NCBI RefSeq assembly: GCF_043641665.1
Contig: NC_092197.1
Location: forward strand, 15,568,148 to 15,632,147
Direction: 5' to 3'
Source of the DNA: Enoplosus armatus
Lineage: Eukaryota > Chordata > Actinopteri > Centrarchiformes > Enoplosidae
Length of the DNA stretch: 64,000 bases
Each line of letters starts with the position of its first letter. The stretch's first letter is position 1. The notes beneath the pieces are model-generated. The model was not told where the DNA came from. It saw only the letters and a list, made by a program, of their open reading frames with translations, and searched no databases. This document shows positions 1 to 64,000 of this stretch, piece after piece. The position numbers and the translations under genes were made by a program.

Positions 1-262
1 ACACATGCACCATTGACAGTGCTACGGTGTGTTAACCCTAATTGGTGCTCGTATTGTTGAAAATTGTTAAAAACAAAATGATTTTTTCAAGATCAAATTA
101 CGGAAATACTTTTAAGACACAGATGAATAATTTGTAGAAAAAGGGAGACAAACAAACGGGACAGAAGTTAAGAGAGGATTGCACCTGTCAAAGTGGCTGA
201 AAACATGGCAATATGGCACAGAGTGGGGAAAAGAACTCTCAAATCTTTGTTAATCCACTCAC
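1..262 (-). other. unc13b: unc13b intron, window edge
   Basis: Intronic sequence after the exon at 263. I see no further coding segment before the window ends. Confidence 0.8.
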
Positions 263-57691
<57,429 letters not shown>

Positions 57692-58100
57692 GGCAAAGCG
57701 CTCCCAGCGACAATCCAGTAGTTTCACACAGTTTGTAGGGCAGCCTCTCAGCGGGGATTTACTCTGTCCGGTATCATTGCAACGTCCGTTAAATGACTTT
57801 TCAAACGGCTGACAAGCTCCGAGTCGGTGTTTACAGGTGGTTCTCTGGTGCTGGACTTGGGCAGAGAGCGGCAGCCCTCCGCCACGGCCACGCCATTGTT
57901 AAAACTCTCATCACAGTTTTTCAGACTGACAATCTGAGGGGACTGTGGGAGGGGGCAGGCGTGGTAGAGGCACCTGTTACTGGCGTCTGACACGCCCAAT
58001 GAGAAGCTGGAGGGCGGAGCCGCCTAAAGAAATCTGACCAATCGCTGAGAGGGACAGATTGGGGGAAGAAACAGGTGACGCACACAGATTGTAAGCAGAC
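57692..58100 (-). promoter_or_regulatory. unc13b: unc13b 5' UTR and promoter region (ubiquitous form)
   Basis: Sequence above the start codon is richer in G+C and CpG than its surroundings and holds two CCAAT elements (57,996 and 58,038) and a GGGCGG box near 58,012. No TATA box is evident. The transcription start cannot be placed from sequence. Confidence 0.45.
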
Positions 58101-59279
58101 CAAACACCTGAAACTTTTTGTAAAAGTGAAATGCTGAGCTGTTTCATGACCTTTTTAAAATAGCTGTTATTTTTGTTATTTTTATTTTGTTTGTGGCTTT
58201 ATAATTAGTCTCCTATATTTATTAACATATGCCTTTTCAGACAAAATGTGTTTTTAAGTGGATGTGAGTGGTAGCTAATTTACAATTTTATGGCTTTTGA
58301 TTTCTCCTAATGTATCTGCAACATACTAGACCACTGATTTCTTAGTTTCTCAATTATCTTTTATTTCTCAGTTTATGGTTCTTTTTATTCTCAGTTTTAT
58401 CAATGCATTATTCCCATGTATTTTTATCCCAATATTTTATCTTCATCTTTAGCATTACCCTTTCTGTGGTTTGATTCTTTTAAGCCATAGTTGCTGCATA
58501 CTATTTAAATGTGTTTTACTTGTATGCTTTTGTGGGAAGTGTCAAGTCAGGCCAGGATTATCAAGCACTTCAAGAGCTTTAACGAAAAGCAGCCCATGTA
58601 ATACCCAACAATTAAAAAAAAGACATAATGCATTTATATATTAGCGTAATCCCTGGCTGTCCACTATCTACTTGGTCCTTACCACAACATTTGACATCTG
58701 TCCCAGTTTTTCTGTGCACCTAAAACCTAAGCTGACACTCCATGTGCCACATTCAAGGTGTGATTTTAAAAGCCATGACATAAACCAGGGGACCCCAAAC
58801 AACAATAAATTAGAGTTTAGTAAATCTGAGTATGACCTTTTTTCCAGGGAGCCACACTGTACAGCTGCAGCAGAGCTCAAACAAAATCAACAGCACCACC
58901 CTGTGTATGCAGTGAGTCATTACAATGGGTCCTGACGCATTTACGGACTTATTTAATGGAAGGGATAAAAGACAAAAACTTGAATAACCGAGGGTACTGC
59001 GAAGCTATATAGGTGCAGAAGATTCGCATAGTTACCACATACTGTTTGTCTTTGCTTACATCTGAGTTTGTGATATCTGCTGTAGTCTATTTCTAGTAAT
59101 ACTATGCCACTTTTACACAAATTACAATTTGTTACAGACTATTTTACTCCTTCCCCTCCTCATAAAATATGGGGCATTTAAAAGGTTGACCTCAAAAAGA
59201 AATTTGGCTTTTATTATTATTATTGGTAGAAGTAGTAGTTGTTCTTGTAGACCATTATTGTACTAACGGAACCATAGCC
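58101..59279. other. intergenic region between divergent genes
   Basis: AT-rich sequence without recognised features between the two promoter regions. Confidence 0.7.
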
Positions 59280-59443
59280 ACTTGGTTCTTGTAGCCCGCA
59301 CTGGCGGGGTTTTTCACCGTCGCACCACTGATGTAACTTTCATTTCCTCATCGGCAAGGGTCACACACATGAGCACAGAGTTTAGTTAGAGTCCAGTCTT
59401 CGAAGCTGAATCTTCTTTATACAATCCCTTGACTTTATTTTGA
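59280..59443 (+). promoter_or_regulatory. stoml2: stoml2 promoter and 5' UTR
   Basis: The 160 bases before the start codon contain several CpG dinucleotides and an ETS-like TTTCCTC element near 59,342. No TATA box. The placement is inferred from the start codon. Confidence 0.4.
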
Positions 59444-59488
59444 ATGATGTTGCGGACGCTGTGTCGGACCGGCGGGGCGCTTCTGCAG
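59444..59488 (+). CDS. stoml2: stoml2 exon 1
   Basis: Fifteen codons, [15 protein letters not shown], then donor GTAAAC. Basic and hydrophobic, as expected for the start of a mitochondrial presequence. The second ATG at 59447 is the alternative start. Confidence 0.93.
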
Positions 59489-62448
59489 GTAAACAAAAGC
59501 GTCACAACCACATCCCGCTTGTTAGCTCGTGCAGACCTGCTGACAGCTCTTCACCCATCCGCGGTTAGAGTGTCATTCAGTGTGTGTGTGTTCATAATCC
59601 ACGAAATGTCACTCTTCATCCCGATAGAAGTATCGCTGAGTCCCCGTACTAAGTTTACAAGACAGGCACCTTTTTCTTTTTTTTTAGCTGACCACTGACT
59701 GACATGCTAACCATTCATTCTGGGTAGAAAACGTACTACTGGGCTACATAATATATAAATATGCATATATATATAGAGACATACATACTGTTCTGCAAAG
59801 GAAGGAAATACATTGAGCAGCTTGACCAAAAATAAGAAACAGTACAATATATAAAGTGAGCTGAAGCAACGTAAATCTACAAATGGTTCTAAATCACTAT
59901 TTATTTAATTAATTGTTGTAGTGTTTTGCAGTCTATACCCCTCAGAGCAGTAGTTTAGACTTAAGTTGTGAGATTCTAATCTTAGGTTGTGTTTTATTTG
60001 CAGTGATTACTCGTAAGTCATTGATAAAGTAATAATGCTCAGTATCTGCTGGTTCCAGCTTCTCCTGTGTGAGAACTTGCTGCTTTTCTTCATTGTAAAT
60101 TGGATATATTTGGGTTTCCAACTGCTGATTCGTCCAAACATGCCATTTGAAGATGTCAGCTTTGGCTCTTGGAAAATGTTAGAGGCATTTTTGCACTATT
60201 TTCTGACTTTCTATAGACTAAACGATGAATTGATGAATCAAGCAGGATTTGGGTTTGGAAAGCATGTTTTTAAGGATGGATTTTGAAATATGACGTTCAT
60301 TCATCAAGCTGAAGTTCTACAGTCTCATGGCATTTTGTTGTAACTGTGTGTCTCCGTAGCAAACCCAGAGGACGGCGCCGAGGTTGTGGGTCACACCAGC
60401 ACAGCAGCGATGGGCGTCCAGCTTGCCCATGAACACCGTGGTCCTGTTTGTGCCCCAACAGGAAGCCTGGGTGGTGGAGAGGATGGGTCGCTTCCACCGG
60501 ATCTTAGAGCCGGTATGACCCCTTATTTTCAGAAGATTCCTGATGAAAGAACACTCATGTCAAATATTAGCTCAGTAACCCTTTGATCTCTTTTAGGGTT
60601 TAAACTTCCTCATACCCTTACTTGATCGAATTCGCTATGTGCAAAGTCTCAAAGAGATTGTCATTGATGTCCCGGAGCAGTCTGCAGTATCTCTAGGTGA
60701 GGGGTCAATAAAGTATCAAATTTCCTGATGATTAATATACAGCTAAGCTTGTGTGACATCATTGAATAGATATACAGTATATTTAAAATGAGTGTACCTT
60801 GTTTTTACAGATAATGTAACACTACAGATTGATGGAGTGCTTTACTTGAGGATCCTAGACCCTTTTAAGGTGCGTTGTTAAGACGTAGACCTGCTTCAGA
60901 TGCTGGAATGGTTGTCCGCTCCATCGTATTGTTGTACTCTGATAAATAATATGACCAGTTGTGTTTGTTCCCAGGCCAGTTACGGTGTTGAGGATCCAGA
61001 ATACGCCGTCACGCAGTTGGCACAGACCACCATGCGCTCAGAACTGGGCAAACTCACACTGGACAAAGTGTTCAGGGTAATGACGAACTACCGCTGTGTC
61101 TCATGTTGTTCTGTAGGCTTGTAATTGAAGGTGTCGTAAGCACTTCTAATGTTCCGATTTTTGTTTCATTTGTTTTTTTTAATTTTCTAAGGAAAGGGAG
61201 TCCCTCAATTCCAACATCGTCCACTCCATCAACCAAGCGTCAGACGAGTGGGGAATCCGTTGCCTCCGTTATGAAATCAAAGACATACATGTTCCACCTC
61301 GTGTCAAAGAATCCATGCAGATGCAGGTGAGGCGAAGAGAATGAATATGTTGCTGGACAACTAAGGTCAACTCATCCTTTTTCATTCATGCTAACTGAGT
61401 TTTCTCTTATGTCAGTACATCGTAGTAGTGAAGAACTCTTTATACGCCTTCAGCAACAACGGACTGCCATGTTGCTTTCGCTGTAGTAGCAAGACAAAAG
61501 CCACTATAAAAATTCAGACTCTGGTCGAGCAGGAAAATAGTTTTAACATGAGTTTTTTGTGTTTCCTCTGCACAGGTGGAGGCTGAACGCAAGAAGAGAG
61601 CCACAGTGCTGGAGTCCGAGGGGACGAGGGAAGCGGCCATTAACGTCGCTGAGGGCCGTAAACAGGCTCAGATTCTGGCCTCGGAGGGCGAAAAAGCAGA
61701 GCAGATCAATAAAGCGGCTGGTGGGTGCACTCAGAGACCCAGTTTGAGTTGAATAATCTGTAGTTTTTATGCAGCTTCTGTGCTCAAAGGGGTGGTTCTT
61801 GCTTTCTCCCATATCTGCTGCTGTTAATCATGTTTTAAGTCGAGGTTATAGGGCTGAAAATACTTACACAACTTACATGTGACGAATCGCTGTGTTCCCT
61901 CCAGGTGAGGCCAAAGCGGTCTTAGCCATAGCAGAGGCTAAAGCTCGGGCTATCCATATGCTGTCGGACGCTCTGACTGAGCAGGTGAAGCAGTGGTTTT
62001 TGTTTTTTAATCATCACAGTTTTATGTATGAAAGCTAATTAGAGATTTTTCACTTACTTTTGCTCATTTTTATTGTGCATCGTACAGAATGGGAATGCAG
62101 CAGCCTCACTAAGTGTGGCCGAGCAGTACGTGTCTGCTTTCTCCAACCTTGCCAAAGAGTCCAACACCATCCTGCTGCCCTCTAATACTGGTGACATTAG
62201 CGGAATGGTCACACAGGTGTGTATACCTACATCATTATATGTTATTCATGTTAATCGCCACCAGATAAAGTATCTTTGTTGCTTTTTGTTGTCGTCCGTC
62301 ATGACAATAATGCTTCTCATCCCTTGTCCCTGCGCTCCAGGCTATGACCATTTACGGCACGTTGGCAAAGGCGAGCCCAAAAGTAGCACGGGAAGCGGTG
62401 GAGGAGAAGAGCGAAGAGCTTGTCAACCAATCAGCACCACCTCAATAG
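59444..62448 (+). CDS. stoml2: stoml2 (stomatin-like protein 2), ten exons joined, 351 residues
   Basis: STOML2 (SLP-2) is an SPFH/prohibitin-family protein of the mitochondrial inner membrane. It binds cardiolipin and prohibitins and organises proteases such as YME1L and PARL. All ten exons have GT-AG borders and matching phase, with coding lengths 45, 153, 100, 59, 102, 135, 145, 80, 129 and 108 bp. Residues 1-35 form an Arg-rich presequence with almost no acidic residues, followed by [20 protein letters not shown] at the start of the SPFH domain, then [35 protein letters not shown] and [20 protein letters not shown]. An alanine/glutamate coiled coil follows (about 195-275) and a C-terminal part with [20 protein letters not shown]. 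Human STOML2 is 356 residues as I recall, so the gene is full length. Two consecutive ATG codons open the frame. Confidence 0.97.
60045..60246. mobile_element. partial second copy of the ATTAATCG repeat in stoml2 intron 1
   Basis: CTGGTTCCAGCTTCTC, GCTGCTTTTCTT and TTCTATAGACTAAACGATGA correspond, on the opposite strand, to parts of the element at 46,738-47,056. The inverted ends appear lost or degraded. Confidence 0.65.
60360..60512 (+). CDS. stoml2: stoml2 exon 2
   Basis: Rest of the presequence, then [20 protein letters not shown] and FHRILEP. Acceptor CTCCGTAG; 51 codons in phase 0. Confidence 0.95.
60597..60696 (+). CDS. stoml2: stoml2 exon 3
   Basis: [20 protein letters not shown] and [17 protein letters not shown] domain. 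Confidence 0.96.
60811..60869 (+). CDS. stoml2: stoml2 exon 4
   Basis: [23 protein letters not shown] domain. Confidence 0.96.
60975..61076 (+). CDS. stoml2: stoml2 exon 5
   Basis: [38 protein letters not shown] domain. Confidence 0.96.
61192..61326 (+). CDS. stoml2: stoml2 exon 6
   Basis: [40 protein letters not shown]; end of SPFH domain. Confidence 0.96.
61576..61720 (+). CDS. stoml2: stoml2 exon 7
   Basis: [20 protein letters not shown] and the following helix; coiled-coil oligomerisation region. Confidence 0.96.
61905..61984 (+). CDS. stoml2: stoml2 exon 8
   Basis: [27 protein letters not shown]; continuation of the coiled coil. Confidence 0.95.
62088..62216 (+). CDS. stoml2: stoml2 exon 9
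   Basis: [20 protein letters not shown] and [20 protein letters not shown]; conserved C-terminal region. Confidence 0.95.
62341..62448 (+). CDS. stoml2: stoml2 exon 10 with stop
   Basis: [20 protein letters not shown] and a Glu-rich tail ending APPQ, TAG at 62446-62448. The tail is divergent in the family. Confidence 0.93.
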   Translation, partial: AMTIYGTLAKASPKVAREAVEEKSEELVNQSAPPQ

Positions 62449-62710
62449 CAGAGTGAATGAACTCAGTGAATGAACTCAAAGCAGTAAAATGGCACCAGGA
62501 GCAGCAGTTTATGTTTCAGTTATTGGGGCGCCAAGGCATCGCTGTGTGAGCAGAGTTCACATAACCGTCTACTGGCAGGACAGAAGGAAAAACTTTATAA
62601 ACTTCTGGGATGTTTTTCCTTGGAGTCCTGGGAAAAATCACACCTTTTTGTAAGAGGATTTTTAATCTTCGCTGACTATTGTTTATGTACAGTTATTGTC
62701 AGATTGGGGA

Positions 62711-62716
62711 AATAAA
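62711..62716 (+). terminator. stoml2: stoml2 polyadenylation signal
   Basis: AATAAA 263 bases after the stop codon. The implied 3' UTR is short. Another A-rich stretch with AATAAA copies lies at 63,768-63,790 and could be a distal site. Confidence 0.6.
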
Positions 62717-64000
62717 CACCAGCCTTCAGCCAAATATACTCATACCAGTGACTTTGGCAGGCTGACAAAATGGAGAAATTGATAACAGGGTTTGGGCCAC
62801 TGTGGCCAGTGGACACAAAAATAAGTTGAGGTATGTATTATTGCATACATCTGAATAGAATTGGATGTAAAGGTTTTGAATTTGGCTGCTCTTCTTCAAA
62901 GTTTAAGTGAAACATACAATGTTTTCTCCTTTGGCAACCTGTTTTCCAGGGCTGGCCCAAATCACTAGTTTTCAGGTTCTGCGGGTTCACTAGTATTAAT
63001 GTGGTAATCACAGTTAGCTCAGGTGAGCCATCTGCTTTGATTCGGCTTGTTAACAGCCCTCAGTGACAATTCTTCAGCTGTATTCAGCGTCGTTGGGACC
63101 AGCATCTGAGAGTTGCTACATGTGATGTCTGGTTGGATGCCTCAGAATGGTGGAAAGTTTAGTCAACTCACAATTTGGCCCATGTTAAATTAAAACATTA
63201 TGTCCCTGAAAAACGTAGTTCAGTATTTGCTTTAGTATCTTTAATCATCTTGAGAAGGTGTCCCATTTTTAAATTAATCAGAAATAGTTCCCTCTCGATA
63301 ACTAGTTAGTATACAAAGTCAGCCCGAGGAACAGATGTTCCTGTCCTCTTTGTATTTGTGTTCACCTCTTATGTCTTATGGAATATATTTATTACATTTC
63401 ATGGTTCTCTGCAAAGACAGCAAGTTTGTCATTTCATAGGCCTCACTGATGCTTACAGGTTTATGAAAAAATAGTGCAAAAAACATATTGGCAGGTGTGT
63501 CATTTAAGACTTACAAAGTAAAGAGACTTTCAGTAGGTTTCTGGCGTGGTGGAATGGAATGACGTGAAGCACTTGTTTAAAAATATACAATTATGTAAGA
63601 AGAAGGTGGTGTAGAACAATTCATGAGAAACGACTGGACTTCGTCAAATGTAATCATTGGAAGGCCTCTGTTGATGATGATGAAGAAATGCATATGATCT
63701 GAAAATGGATGTTTAAGTTGACCTCCATGTTTTTGGTCATTGTTTGGGTTCAATGTTAAATTACCATGAAATAAAAAAAAAAATAAAGAGTTGACTAGGT
63801 TTGTGTGTCAATAAATGTATTTCAAAATGTACCATTATGATTTGAAATCAGTGGAGCTATGGTACAAATATGCCAGGGTTCATTCCATGTGGCATGCTGG
63901 GGAGAAACAAAAGTGCCTGAATTCATGAATTCATTCATTTTGTGTTCCAAAGTACACCAAATGTCATTAAAAGGAATTATAAAAACTGCTATTAACTGAA
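62717..64000. other. sequence downstream of stoml2
   Basis: No open frame or exon recognised. An A-rich stretch with AATAAA copies at 63,768-63,790 may be a distal poly(A) site or a repeat tail. Confidence 0.6.

Noticed and set aside
59444..59698. stoml2 exon 1 read through as an 84-codon protein
   Set aside because: The frame runs into intron 1; the GTAAAC donor at 59,489 and exon 2 give the expected protein.

Overview
This window comes from a vertebrate nuclear genome, most likely a percomorph (spiny-rayed) teleost. Genes are split into many short exons by GT-AG introns. Dinucleotide microsatellites are frequent, and several palindromic MITE-type repeats resemble families I know from percomorph fishes. 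It holds two genes arranged head to head, unc13b (Munc13-2) and stoml2. As I recall, UNC13B and STOML2 also lie close together on human 9p13, so this looks like conserved synteny.

Minus strand, about 57.7 kb down past the left edge: unc13b, a presynaptic vesicle-priming factor. I could reconstruct 33 constant or alternative coding exons plus seven in-frame microexons, with reading phase agreeing at every junction I checked except the 3' end of the giant exon and the 5' end of the neuronal exon. Reading 5' to 3', the order is: start codon and C2A domain (57.7 to 40.9 kb); linker (38.6 to 36.3 kb); one giant coding exon of about 10.3 kb (34.9 to 24.6 kb); a linker and calmodulin-binding helix (23.2 to 22.7 kb); a 2.3 kb exon that looks like the N-terminus of the neuronal bMunc13-2 form (18.5 to 16.2 kb); C1 (13.5 kb); C2B (12.9 to 10.3 kb); and the MUN domain (9.7 kb to 0.26 kb). 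The last part of MUN and the C2C domain lie beyond the left end.

The least familiar material is the giant exon. It encodes about 3,440 residues: a helical conserved-looking N-terminal part, about ten copies of a short motif of the type SGLLKFASSENI, a Trp/Tyr-rich segment of about 250 residues that looks folded, and a long low-complexity half packed with MFGG/GLFG-like modules resembling cohesive FG-nucleoporin sequence. Its 5' splice phase fits the upstream C2A-linker exon, so it can be a cassette inside Munc13-2. A second notable feature is a run of seven phase-0 microexons (15 to 54 bp, 73 residues, half of them acidic) inside the MUN domain.

Plus strand, 59.4 to 62.4 kb: stoml2, complete in ten exons (351 residues), a mitochondrial inner-membrane SPFH protein. 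The two genes diverge from a 1.75 kb intergenic region holding both promoters. The remainder is intron or intergenic DNA with simple repeats and old mobile elements. I saw no RNA genes, CRISPR arrays or prokaryotic features.
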